Shown here in pieces: positions 16,342 to 23,871 of a DNA stretch of 64,000 nt; within the stretch, counting starts at the first letter, position 1, and every line of letters begins with the position of its first letter. The translations under genes and the position numbers were made by a program. The stretch is from positions 11,513 through 75,512 of the forward strand of contig CAZWIA010000002.1 of NCBI GenBank assembly GCA_964633955.1, written 5' to 3'. The DNA is from JAQBQQ01 sp964633955 (lineage in GTDB: Bacteria; Patescibacteriota; Gracilibacteria; Peribacterales; Peribacteraceae). The notes under the pieces were generated by a model. That model had not been told where the DNA came from. It searched no databases and saw only the letters and a program-made list of their open reading frames with translations.

Positions 16342-16896
16342 TCACACATCCAAATTCCCAAAGTCATCCCCCGCCATCACGGGACTGAGCTCCTCGCTCA
16401 CTTCCTCCGCGCCTGCGGCACCATTCTTGGACTGCTTGAGGCGGAGTACGATCTGCCGGTAGTCCCCCTCGCCCACGCTCTCCGTGGTGAGGTCCTGCAA
16501 CTGCGGGTGGCGCGTGACGTAGTTGTGCACGATGCGGCGGAAGTACGGATTCATGGGCGGCAGCGCAATGCGGTTGCCGGTGCGCCTCACAAAGTCCGCC
16601 TTCTGCTCCGCGATCTTGCAGACCTTCTCCTCCTGCGCCCGGCGGTAGCCGTCCACGTCCAGCACCAGGAACGGCGCCTTACTGAGCCCCTCCTGCGTGC
16701 GGATGATGGCCTTGGCCAAGTTCTGGATGGCGCCGAGCGTCTCCCCGTGCCAGCCGATGATGCGGCTGGGCTCCGGGCTCACAAGCTCCACGCGCGTCAT
16801 GCCGTCCTCCTCCGGCAGCACGCGGATCTGGGTGACCTTCAGGTCCAGGAGCGTGAGAAGCTCGCTCAGGACGGATTTGATGCGTTCGGCGGTCAT
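16342..16896 (-). CDS. khpB: RNA-binding protein KhpB (Jag), KH and R3H domains
   Basis: A 184-residue RNA-binding protein that, with KhpA, tunes cell-wall growth and division genes in Gram-positive bacteria. The order is an N-terminal short region, then KH (RVELVSPEPSRIIGWHGETL, with the GXXG-like loop GWHGET, near residues 33-52), then R3H with the NPYFRRIVHNYVTRHPQL segment. The usual N-terminal Jag-N domain is missing, which fits the reduced CPR forms. The ATG at 16896 gives the conserved start MTAERIKSVLSELLTLLDL; TATCCT lies ten bases upstream. Jag normally sits right after yidC, but here yidC is 17 kb away at 33791. Confidence 0.9.
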   Translation of the reverse strand: MTAERIKSVLSELLTLLDLKVTQIRVLPEEDGMTRVELVSPEPSRIIGWHGETLGAIQNLAKAIIRTQEGLSKAPFLVLDVDGYRRAQEEKVCKIAEQKADFVRRTGNRIALPPMNPYFRRIVHNYVTRHPQLQDLTTESVGEGDYRQIVLRLKQSKNGAAGAEEVSEELSPVMAGDDFGNLDV

Positions 16897-16959
16897 GGCG
16901 GAGGGGAGGATAGCGCGAATCGATCCCCGTACAAATCGGATCTCTTCATCAACTGGAGT

Positions 16960-17029
16960 TATGAAGTATGAATTAAGAATCATGAGCCGTTTTTCTCTGC
17001 ATAATTCGTCATTCATGATTCACGATTCT
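16960..17029. repeat. Inverted word array, AATCATGA family
   Basis: TATGAAGTATGAATTAAGAA and TCATGAG on the left are answered by CATAATTCGTCATTCATGAT and TCACGATTCT on the right. AATCATGA at 16978-16985 pairs with TCATGATT at 17013-17020. It lies between khpB and the HU gene, just past the HU terminator. Similar words recur at 32924-33035 and 33357-33428. Confidence 0.7.
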
Positions 17030-17031
17030 CA

Positions 17032-17058
17032 CAAAGAAAGCCCCTCTTCCGAGGAGCC
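17032..17058 (-). terminator. Terminator of the HU gene
   Basis: On the minus strand GCTCCTC and GAGGGGC pair (one G-T) around GGAA and are followed by TTTCTTTG, about 25 bases after the stop. Confidence 0.8.
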
Positions 17059-17082
17059 CTCTTTTGGTTCTACCGCGACCAA

Positions 17083-17358
17083 TTAGCGGACCGCGTCCTT
17101 GAGCGTCTTGCCGGCCTTGAAGGTGGGAACCTTCATGGCGGGGATGGAGATCTTCTGGCTGGGATTCCGGGGATTCACACCGGTGCGGGCGCGGCGGGAG
17201 GAGAGGCGGAAGGTGCCAAAGCCGGTGATGGTCACAGGCTGGCCCTTCTTCAAGTTCTTCACCACGATGTTGATGATCGCCTGGAGAGCGTCCGCGGCGG
17301 CGCGCTTGGTGATCCCGGAGGCATCCGCGATAGCTGCAATCAAGTCCTGCTTGGACAT
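17083..17358 (-). CDS. hup: HU family DNA-binding protein
   Basis: A 91-residue nucleoid protein that bends DNA as a dimer. The sequence is typical: MSKQDLIAAIADASGITKRA, then VVKNLKKGQPVTITGFGTFR, the beta-arm RTGVNPRNPSQKISIPAMKV with the DNA-intercalating Pro of NPRNP, and the closing FKAGKTLKDAV. The start ATG at 17358 has a pyrimidine-rich leader and no clear Shine-Dalgarno. A terminator follows directly. It stands alone, with a 366-base gene-free gap upstream. Confidence 0.96.
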   Translation of the reverse strand: MSKQDLIAAIADASGITKRAAADALQAIINIVVKNLKKGQPVTITGFGTFRLSSRRARTGVNPRNPSQKISIPAMKVPTFKAGKTLKDAVR

Positions 17359-17724
17359 AGGAAGGGTGGAAAGGAAGTAAGACGGAGCCAAGTCTACGCG
17401 GCCAGGAAGCCGGCGCAAGCGCGGGTGGTCTGATTTTCGGCTTGCACAAGGGATATTTCTATGGAAATGGCCTCCACAAGCCATGGAACTTGAATACAAA
17501 GAATAGTTTACAACTGCATGAAACTCTTCACATTCTGTAATTCGATCGATATGCATCATCACAGTCAATGCCGCTCGGGCGGGCGTTCAGCGCGGTCGCG
17601 GAACGGAAGAACAGGCTTCCCTTAGGGCAAAAAGGCGGACCCCGCACGGCGATCGCGGTTGACGGATCCGTCATGGCTTCCGTAGTCTCGCCTCTCGCGC
17701 ACGCATGTGATTCCTCCTCCCCGT
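17359..17724. other. 366-base gene-free gap between HU and topA
   Basis: This gap between divergent genes holds the two promoters. Its middle (17450-17560) is AT-rich compared with its surroundings. I see no gene with family features and no strong repeat. Box positions are not clear enough to name. Confidence 0.4.
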
Positions 17725-20109
17725 ATGAGCAAGCACCTGGTCATTGTGGAGAGCCCCGCCAAAGCCCGCACCATCAAGAAGTTCCTGGGCAAGGATTACG
17801 CGGTGGAAGCCAGCATGGGCCACGTGCGGGACCTGCCGTCCTCCACGCTGGCCGTGGATACGGAGAAGACGTTCCAGCCGGAGTACGAAGTGCCCAAGGA
17901 GAAGGAGGCCGTGGTGAAGCGGCTGCGTGAGGCGCTCAAGGAGACGGGGGACCTCTGGATCGCGACCGATGAGGACCGGGAGGGGGAGGCGATCGGCTGG
18001 CACCTGACACAGGTCCTGAAGGTGCAGGAGCCGGAGCGTGTGAAGCGCATCGTGTTCCATGAGATCACTGAGCGCGCCATCAAGGAGGCCGTATCCCGCC
18101 CCCGCACGATCGATATGAAGCTGGTGGACGCGCAGCAGGCGCGGCGCGTGCTCGATCGGTTGGTCGGCTACACGCTCTCTCCATTTCTCTGGAAGAAGGT
18201 GTACCGCGGACTCAGCGCCGGACGCGTGCAGTCGGTCGCCGTGCGGATCATCGTGGACCGCGAGCGAGAGATCCAGGCATTTGTGCCGGTGGAGTACTGG
18301 ACGATCAGCGCCCTGCTGGAGACGGGAGAGAAACGGCAGTTCACCGCGCAGCTGCAGAAGGAGAAGGGAGACAAGGTACAGCTCAGCTCCCAAGCCGATG
18401 CCGACCGCGTGCTGGCCGCGCTCCAGGGCGCCGCGTTCACGGTCGAATCCATGGAGGAGAAGGACCTCAAGCGCACCCCGCCGCCGCCGTTCACCACGTC
18501 CACGCTCCAGCAGGAGGCGGCGCGCAAACTGGGCTTCTCCGTGAAGCAGACCATGGTGATCGCGCAGCAGCTGTATGAAGGCATCAACCTGGGCAAGGGC
18601 CAGGGGCACACCGGTCTCATCACCTACATGCGCACGGACTCCGTGAACCTGAGCAATCAGGCGCTGGAGGATATCAACGCCACCATCCAGCAGCAGTACG
18701 GCCGGGAGTACCTGCTCTCCGAACCGCGTAAGTACAAGACGCGGTCCAAGGGCGCGCAGGAAGCGCATGAGGCCATCCGGCCGACCGAACTGGGACGCTC
18801 GCCGCAGTCGCTCGCCTCCGTGCTGGACCACCAGCAGCTCAAGCTCTACACGCTCATCTGGAACCGCACCATGGCTACCCAGATGGCGGCCGCGGAGCTC
18901 AAGCGCGTGGGCGTGGACATCCGCGCCAAGGAGTTCACCTTCCGCGCCACCGGACAGACAGTGACGTTTGATGGTTTCCTCCGCGTCTACCAGGAGGGCC
19001 GGGATGAGGGGGAGAAGAAGGAGGACGAACTGGATGACGGCGAGTCTGTGCTGCCGCCGCTCCGGGAGGGCGAAGAGCTGGCGCTCCAGGAGCTCAAGCC
19101 CGAGCAGCACTTCACCAAGCCGCCGCCCCGCTACACGGAAGCAAGTCTGGTGAAGACGCTGGAGGAGCAGGGCATCGGCCGGCCCAGCACCTACGCCCCC
19201 ACCATCTCCACCATCATCCAGCGCGGGTATGTAAAGAAGGAAGGATCCCAACTCATCCCGCAGGATATCGCCTTCATGGTGACCGATCTCCTCACGGAGC
19301 ACTTCCCGAACATCGTGGACCTCCAGTTCACCGCCACCATGGAGCAGTCCCTGGATGACATTGCGGAGGGAGAGGCGACCGGGCAGAAGTTCCTGCGATC
19401 GTTCTACGATCCGTTCCAGCAGCTGGTGCAGGAGAAGAGCCAGGAGATCTCCAAGAAGGACGTGATGAAGGAGCGCGTGCTGGGCATGGATCCGGAAACG
19501 GGCCTGGAGGTCATTGTGCGGATTGGCCGCTTTGGACCGTACGTGCAGCTGGGACGGATGGAGGAACCGCCAGCGGAGGAGAAGGTGAAGCGCAAGAAGG
19601 GCGAGAAGGCGCCTAAGAAGGCTCAGCGCAAAACCAAGCCCAAGAGCGCGTCCGTCCCCCGCCATCTCTCCATGGACGACGTGACGCTGGAGCAGGCGCT
19701 GGACCTGCTGCAGTTCCCAAAGACCCTCGGCATTGAGGAGAACGAGCCGGTGACGCTCGCGTTCGGTCGCTTTGGCCCGTACCTGAGCTGGGGGGAGAAG
19801 AAGGCGGCGCTGCCCAAGGATACGGATCCCCTGAAGGTGGATCTGACGGAAGCGCTCTTCATCATCCGCGATTCCGAGGAGCGCAAGAAGAAAGCCGCAG
19901 AACCCCTCCGCACGCTGGGCAGTTCACCGGTGACGGGCAAGCCGGTACACGTGAAGGACGGCCGGTTTGGCCCCTACGTCACGGACGGGGAGACCAACTG
20001 CTCGCTGGGGAAGAAGCGGGACCCGCAGACCATCACGCTGGAAGTGGCGATCGACCTGCTGGCCAAGAAGAAGGAGAGAGGGCCGAGCAAGTGGCGGCGG
20101 AGGGGGTGA
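17725..20109 (+). CDS. topA: DNA topoisomerase I
   Basis: A type IA topoisomerase of 794 residues that relaxes negative supercoils. The Toprim domain opens with HLVIVESPAKARTIKKFLG and carries the metal motif ATDEDREGEAIGWH near residues 84-97. The catalytic Tyr is in GLITYMRTDSVN near 304. Instead of C-terminal zinc fingers there are at least three repeats of the GRFGPYV type (IGRFGPYVQLGR, FGRFGPYLSWGE, DGRFGPYVTDGE), the topoisomerase C-terminal repeat found in many bacteria. A Lys-rich linker lies near 610-640. The ATG at 17725 begins the conserved MSKHLVIVES; a GTG 18 bases upstream is less likely. The sequence is complete and appears active. Confidence 0.96.
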   Translation: MSKHLVIVESPAKARTIKKFLGKDYAVEASMGHVRDLPSSTLAVDTEKTFQPEYEVPKEKEAVVKRLREALKETGDLWIATDEDREGEAIGWHLTQVLKVQEPERVKRIVFHEITERAIKEAVSRPRTIDMKLVDAQQARRVLDRLVGYTLSPFLWKKVYRGLSAGRVQSVAVRIIVDREREIQAFVPVEYWTISALLETGEKRQFTAQLQKEKGDKVQLSSQADADRVLAALQGAAFTVESMEEKDLKRTPPPPFTTSTLQQEAARKLGFSVKQTMVIAQQLYEGINLGKGQGHTGLITYMRTDSVNLSNQALEDINATIQQQYGREYLLSEPRKYKTRSKGAQEAHEAIRPTELGRSPQSLASVLDHQQLKLYTLIWNRTMATQMAAAELKRVGVDIRAKEFTFRATGQTVTFDGFLRVYQEGRDEGEKKEDELDDGESVLPPLREGEELALQELKPEQHFTKPPPRYTEASLVKTLEEQGIGRPSTYAPTISTIIQRGYVKKEGSQLIPQDIAFMVTDLLTEHFPNIVDLQFTATMEQSLDDIAEGEATGQKFLRSFYDPFQQLVQEKSQEISKKDVMKERVLGMDPETGLEVIVRIGRFGPYVQLGRMEEPPAEEKVKRKKGEKAPKKAQRKTKPKSASVPRHLSMDDVTLEQALDLLQFPKTLGIEENEPVTLAFGRFGPYLSWGEKKAALPKDTDPLKVDLTEALFIIRDSEERKKKAAEPLRTLGSSPVTGKPVHVKDGRFGPYVTDGETNCSLGKKRDPQTITLEVAIDLLAKKKERGPSKWRRRG

Positions 20110-20196
20110 GACGTAGCAGAAGATTGATAAAACTTTCGGCAAAGTTCATCCCTGCGACGTGCTATCGGCAGAAAACGGTAGTGTGAATTTCATAGA

Positions 20197-20272
20197 TGGC
20201 AGGCGCGGCAGGGCTCGAACCTGCGACCCTCAGTTTTGGAGACTGATGCTCTACCAGCTGAGCTACGCGCCT
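20197..20272 (-). tRNA. tRNA-Trp (anticodon CCA)
   Basis: The minus strand folds as a full cloverleaf of 76 bases. The acceptor AGGCGCG pairs perfectly with CGCGCCT, the D stem is GCTC/GAGC, the anticodon stem is TCAGT/ACTGA with loop CTCCAAA (anticodon CCA), and the T stem is GCAGG/CCTGC with TTCGAGC. The discriminator is G73 and CCA is encoded. A partial copy of its 5' part lies 80 bases upstream. Confidence 0.96.
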
Positions 20273-20314
20273 TGAAGAGTGTGGTGAACCGGAGGATGGC
20301 AAGGAGTGTCATGC

Positions 20315-20352
20315 GAAGCCCTGATGCCGCTGAAGGGCTGAGCTACGTGCCT
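20315..20352 (-). repeat. Partial tRNA-Trp 5' copy joined to a CTGA/GCGAAG-type arm
   Basis: On the minus strand AGGCACGTAGCTCAGC repeats the acceptor and D-stem start of tRNA-Trp with one change, exactly 80 bases upstream of the real gene. It continues as CCTTCAGCGGCATCAGGGCT, which is not tRNA but resembles the arm found at tRNA-Asp (30233-30261). It cannot fold as a tRNA. It may be a decayed tandem duplicate or a small element that carries a tRNA 5' end. Confidence 0.6.
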
Positions 20353-20395
20353 AAGATGATCGAATTGTAGGCGAAGGGCCTGCTGTAGGGGAAGA

Positions 20396-20437
20396 AAAAC
20401 GGCTTTCAGGCTAAAGCCTAGCCCAAAACGCCGTTTT
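20396..20437 (+). promoter_or_regulatory. Nested inverted repeat over the response-regulator promoter
   Basis: AAAACGGC (20396-20403) and GCCGTTTT (20430-20437) are perfect outer arms. Inside, GGCTTT/AAAGCC and AGGCT/AGCCT give alternative stems. The repeat ends four bases before the TATACT box at 20442-20447. It may be an operator or a terminator that shields the promoter. Confidence 0.5.
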
Positions 20438-20453
20438 CTGCTATACTTCCACG

Positions 20454-20948
20454 ATGCCCGTGAAGCCGAAGAAGAAACCGGCCGTGAAGAAGAAGCCCAC
20501 TGCCAAGCGGAAGGCCTCCGCGCGAACCGCCAAGAGCGCCGTGAAGGCGGCGCCCCAACCCAGGGCGACCGGACCCAAGAAGCGCATCCTGATCATCGAT
20601 GACGACCCGGCGCTCTCCCGCGTGATGGCGCTGAAGTTCCAGAATGCCGGGCTGGACGTGGAAGTGTGCCACAACGGCCGCCAGGCGATCGAGGTGATGC
20701 GGGAGCGGAAGTTCGACACGATCCTGGTGGACCTGATCATGCCGGAGAAGACGGGGTTTGACGTGCTGCAGGAACGGCCCAAGACCGTGAACGCCAAGAC
20801 GCCCATCTACGTGATGAGCGACATGCGGACGCCGGAGACCATGGACCAGACACGGAGCCTGGGCGCCACCAACTACTTCATCAAGATGCAGATGCCGCTC
20901 AATGATGTCATCCGCATCCTGCTGGGACAGGACGCGGGTGAGGCCTAG
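20454..20948 (+). CDS. Single-domain response regulator with a basic N-terminal tail
   Basis: The 164 residues consist of a tail of about 42 residues rich in Lys, Ala and Pro (VKPKKKPAVKKKPTAKRKAS) and one receiver domain. The receiver has the acidic pair in ILIIDDDPALS, the phosphoryl-accepting Asp in ILVDLIMPEKTGFD, the switch Ser in YVMSDM and the conserved Lys in YFIKMQMP. There is no output domain. The tail resembles histone-like or RNA-binding tails and may take the place of one. TATACT at 20442-20447 lies six bases before the ATG, predicting a leaderless mRNA. No histidine kinase is in the window, so the partner is unknown. Confidence 0.85.
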   Translation: MPVKPKKKPAVKKKPTAKRKASARTAKSAVKAAPQPRATGPKKRILIIDDDPALSRVMALKFQNAGLDVEVCHNGRQAIEVMRERKFDTILVDLIMPEKTGFDVLQERPKTVNAKTPIYVMSDMRTPETMDQTRSLGATNYFIKMQMPLNDVIRILLGQDAGEA

Positions 20949-21136
20949 CCCGCGATCAGCCGCGCGCGCTCTGGCATGTCCCCCCGGTAGGACACGGCAT
21001 GCCGCGCCATCCACAGCCGCCCGCCGGCCGGCCGCAGGGCGGATCCCACATCCAGGTACGCCTGGAGGAAATTGGGCTCGTCAAAGGGGGGATCCTGGAA
21101 CTGCGTGCCGGAAAAGCAGACAACGATGTTCTTCAT
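20945..21136 (-). CDS. 63-residue unknown protein, convergent with the response regulator
   Basis: The frame reads MKNIVVCFSGTQFQDPPFDE, then PNFLQAYLDVGSALRPAGGR and a short basic end. Composition and codon use look protein-like, and TATATT near 21168 on this strand could be a -10 box. Its stop codon overlaps the stop of the response regulator head-on (CTAG at 20945-20948). The opening faintly resembles the N-terminus of DUF2235 hydrolases, but the rest is too short, so it may be a truncated remnant. The function is unknown. Confidence 0.4.
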   Translation of the reverse strand: MKNIVVCFSGTQFQDPPFDEPNFLQAYLDVGSALRPAGGRLWMARHAVSYRGDMPERARLIAG

Positions 21137-21293
21137 GGAGGGGAAAACCGGATTCGATCGAATATAGACGATCCGTTCGCAATTTTTGACGTTCCGACAC
21201 TGCCGAGCTTACAGGATCGATTCATTGACATACGCTAAAACGATAGTGCCTTACCCTCCTATGGAGACGCGGAATATGGTACAATGGCAGGAA

Positions 21294-22394
21294 ATGCACA
21301 TCGAAATCCGCATGCCCCGTCCGATCGTCTCTCTCCTGGCCGTGAGCGCGGTTGCGGGCGGCCTGGCCTGGATGCAGTGGCAGGATAACGCGCCGGCGGA
21401 ATCCGCGGACTACCGGGCGCAGCTGGTTCAAGCGCGCGCGAGCGCGCCGGTGGCAACGGCGCAACCCGCCGTGCCGCCTCCCTACGCGGCGTACCCCATG
21501 GTCATGCCGTTCCCCATGCCTTACCCCGTGGCCATGGGCCAGGCAAATCCGGCGGCGCAACCCTCCGGCTGGCCGTTCCCCCCGGCCGCCGCGACGGCAG
21601 CCGTGGTACACACGGATCCATCCGCGCCCGCAGACACCGTCACCCGCACCGTGCAGGCGGAGTCCGCGCGGGCCGCAACTGAGCTCTCCATGCGGGAGCG
21701 GATTGTGGAGCAGGAGATCCTGGCCCGCCGGCAGGAGCTGCTCACGGAGCAAGTGAAGCTCCTGGAAACGGAGATGCAGGCTCGCGGCACGCTGACGCCG
21801 GAGGAACGTGAAGCGTTCCTGGGAAGCGTACGAGCGCTCACGTCGCTCCTGGCAGACCGCTTGGGATCAGAGAAGCTCCTCAAGGAATCCCTGGCCCAGA
21901 TGTGGCAGGCGGAAGCGGAGGCACAGCGCATCACGCAGGACGACCGGGGACCGGCTGCCTCCGCGCTCCGCCTGCGCTGGCCGGTGGATCCGCTGTCCGG
22001 CATCTCCGCCTACTTCCGGGATCCGTCCTACTTCAAGCGCTTCAAGTTCCAGCATGACGCGGTGGATATCCCCGTTCTGCAGGGCAGCCCCGTGCGCGCG
22101 GCAACAGACGGCATCGTGGTGAAAGTGCGGGACAACGGCTACGGCTACAACTCCATCACGCTCCAGCACGCCGGCGGCGTCTCAACGCTCTACGGCCACG
22201 TGACCCGCTTCCTGGTTTCTGAGGGGGACGCGGTGAAGGCCGGCCAGCCGATCGCGCTCTCAGGCGGCCGCCCCGGCACGCTTGGCGCCGGACTCATGAC
22301 CACCGGCCCGCACGTGCACTTCTCCGTCTTCAAGCGCGGCCAGGCGGTGGACCCGCTGCCGTTCCTGCCGCCCGTGAGCCAGTACGTGAAGTAG
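21294..22394 (+). CDS. Secreted M23 peptidase with coiled coil
   Basis: A 366-residue envelope protein with a membrane or signal helix (IVSLLAVSAVAGGLAWMQW), a Pro/Ala/Met-rich stretch, and a charged coiled coil at about 125-215. The C-terminal M23 metallopeptidase domain includes FQHDAVDIPV, LYGHVT and GPHVHFSVFK, which hold the zinc His/Asp and the HXH motif. The first motif reads HXAXD where HXGXD is usual. M23 enzymes cut peptidoglycan cross-bridges; the coiled coil resembles EnvC or MepM arrangements. TACAAT at 21280-21285 lies eight bases before the ATG at 21294, which fixes the start and argues against longer in-frame starts. Confidence 0.88.
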   Translation: MHIEIRMPRPIVSLLAVSAVAGGLAWMQWQDNAPAESADYRAQLVQARASAPVATAQPAVPPPYAAYPMVMPFPMPYPVAMGQANPAAQPSGWPFPPAAATAAVVHTDPSAPADTVTRTVQAESARAATELSMRERIVEQEILARRQELLTEQVKLLETEMQARGTLTPEEREAFLGSVRALTSLLADRLGSEKLLKESLAQMWQAEAEAQRITQDDRGPAASALRLRWPVDPLSGISAYFRDPSYFKRFKFQHDAVDIPVLQGSPVRAATDGIVVKVRDNGYGYNSITLQHAGGVSTLYGHVTRFLVSEGDAVKAGQPIALSGGRPGTLGAGLMTTGPHVHFSVFKRGQAVDPLPFLPPVSQYVK

Positions 22395-22395
22395 C

Positions 22396-22456
22396 GGGCA
22401 GCGGTGAGCGATGAGCGATAGTGGTCAGTGGTTAGTGATTAGTGATTAGTAGCGAG
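22396..22456. repeat. One-armed word array, GTGGTTAG/GTGATTAG family
   Basis: GCGGTGAGCGATGAGCGATA is followed by GTGGTCAGTGGTTAGTGATT and AGTGATTAGTAGCGAG. No reverse-complement arm is nearby. It bridges the convergent M23 peptidase and dNTPase genes and extends into the 3' end of the latter. Confidence 0.6.
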
Positions 22457-23536
22457 CATCGCATACTGCGCCTTGGCCTCGTCGTCGGTCATGCCGGCCA
22501 CGTAGTCCTTCACCGCTTCCGGGAGCGTGCTGCCCGTGCGCTGCTGGATCTCCAGAACCTGAGCGGGCGGATCAGCAAGGTAATCTGAGCAGAGCGCGTG
22601 GATCATCGTGCGGACGGGCTCCATGGTTTCCACGATCTTCGGATGGTTGTAGAGGTTCCGCAGGAGGAACTGGTAGTACTCCTGCATCACCGCCTTCATG
22701 GCAGGTGAATACGCCACCAGCTCCTCCGGCTGACGATGGTAGATGTCATCGATGCTCTCCGGGTTGGCCGCTTGAATCCGCTCACTCGTAGTCCGCATCA
22801 TGTCTGCCAGCAGGACGCCGTTGATTCCGTGTCGCACTACTGTGCGATGGACGCCGATCCGTACGCGCGCCGCACGCCCGAGTTCCAGCTCCTGTATCTG
22901 TTCCAACGTGATGAGCCCGGAACGCAAACCGTCCTCCGTATCGTGCGCCAAGTAGGCAATACGATCGCAGATGTCCACCAGCTGTGCCTCCAGCGTCCGA
23001 GCGTGTCTCAGTTGGCGGTGTTTGAGGAGTCCTTCCAGCACCTCGCCATTCAGGTTGAGTCCCGCCTTGCTTCCTTCCGTGCGGGGTTCCAGCCGGGAGA
23101 CGATCCAGTGGCTCTGTGAGTTGTGATCGAATTTCAAGCCATGCCCCTGCATCCACTCATTCAGCGCCGCCTCGCCCACATGGCCGAACGGCGGGTGGCC
23201 CAGGTCATGCGCCATGGCGATGGCCATTGCCAGATTCCGGTTCAACCTCAATCTCTCCGATCCAGCACTCGAATAGGCCATGCTCGTGACTTCCACCGTG
23301 TGTGTCAGGCGCGTGCGGTACTGGTCCCGTGTCCCCGCTATGAACACCTGGGTCTTACGGCCCAACTGCCGGTACGCATCGGAAAATACTACCCGTTCCC
23401 AGTCATGCTCAAAAGGAGGACGATCGTCATCCGGTGCCACGTACTCTTCTTCTTTCCGCCCGAGCGTCCCGGCAGCAGGTACCGCGTAGGGCGCCAGCTG
23501 CGCTTGTTCCCGTTCCAGGCGAGAGGCCAGATCCAC
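22439..23536 (-). CDS. dgt: Deoxynucleoside triphosphate triphosphohydrolase (dGTPase-like)
   Basis: An HD-domain hydrolase of 365 residues that removes triphosphate from dNTPs and so controls the pool. Metal and phosphate residues are clear: RTRLTHTVEVTSMAYS, MAHDLGHPPFGHVGEAAL (HD), and ICDRIAYLAHDTEDGLRSG. It is the shorter dGTPase-like form rather than the 500-residue E. coli Dgt. The start is a GTG at 23536, supported by TACAAT at 23546-23551 nine bases upstream. Its 3' end overlaps the word array at 22396-22456, so the last codons are array-derived (end AMLATNH). Confidence 0.93.
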   Translation of the reverse strand: MDLASRLEREQAQLAPYAVPAAGTLGRKEEEYVAPDDDRPPFEHDWERVVFSDAYRQLGRKTQVFIAGTRDQYRTRLTHTVEVTSMAYSSAGSERLRLNRNLAMAIAMAHDLGHPPFGHVGEAALNEWMQGHGLKFDHNSQSHWIVSRLEPRTEGSKAGLNLNGEVLEGLLKHRQLRHARTLEAQLVDICDRIAYLAHDTEDGLRSGLITLEQIQELELGRAARVRIGVHRTVVRHGINGVLLADMMRTTSERIQAANPESIDDIYHRQPEELVAYSPAMKAVMQEYYQFLLRNLYNHPKIVETMEPVRTMIHALCSDYLADPPAQVLEIQQRTGSTLPEAVKDYVAGMTDDEAKAQYAMLATNH

Positions 23537-23871
23537 AGGGGCGGCATTGTACGCCGGACAGGTTGGATGACAAGGCGCCGGTTTCCGGACACGTCCAAAC
23601 GACCGTTGCGTGGCTGAGCTCTATTCCCTGGAATCCCAGGTGGGTGACCGCAGCCCTACCTCCACGGAGGAGAGCGATTAAGCCTCCCTTAGAGCAGGTC
23701 AGGAAAAAAGCATATGGCCACCTGACGTATCGTCCAGACTCCGCTGAGGGTAACAAAAACCGCTGCGGTTGTCGATGAAAATAGAGCGCGAATATGGAAT
23801 GCCGAATGTCGACTGTGGATGCTTCCTCTGCCTCGACATTCCATATTCCACATGCAACATTCGGTCGTCCA
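23537..23871. other. 335-base gene-free gap upstream of dgt
   Basis: The gap holds the dgt promoter at its left end and a large inverted word array at 23789-23864 at its right end. In between I see no gene with coherent features. Confidence 0.45.
23789..23864. repeat. Inverted word array, GAATGTCGAA/GAATATGGAA family
   Basis: GAATATGGAATGCCGAATGT and CGACTGTGGA on the left are mirrored by CTCGACATTCCATATTCCAC and ATGCAACATTCGG on the right. It lies just past the glycosyltransferase stop, in a tandem gap. The same words form the array at 41805-41894. Confidence 0.8.

Noticed and set aside
17671..19665. Long minus-strand frame opposite topA
   Set aside because: Same reason: it is a shadow of topA with a Leu/Arg/His composition and no domain.
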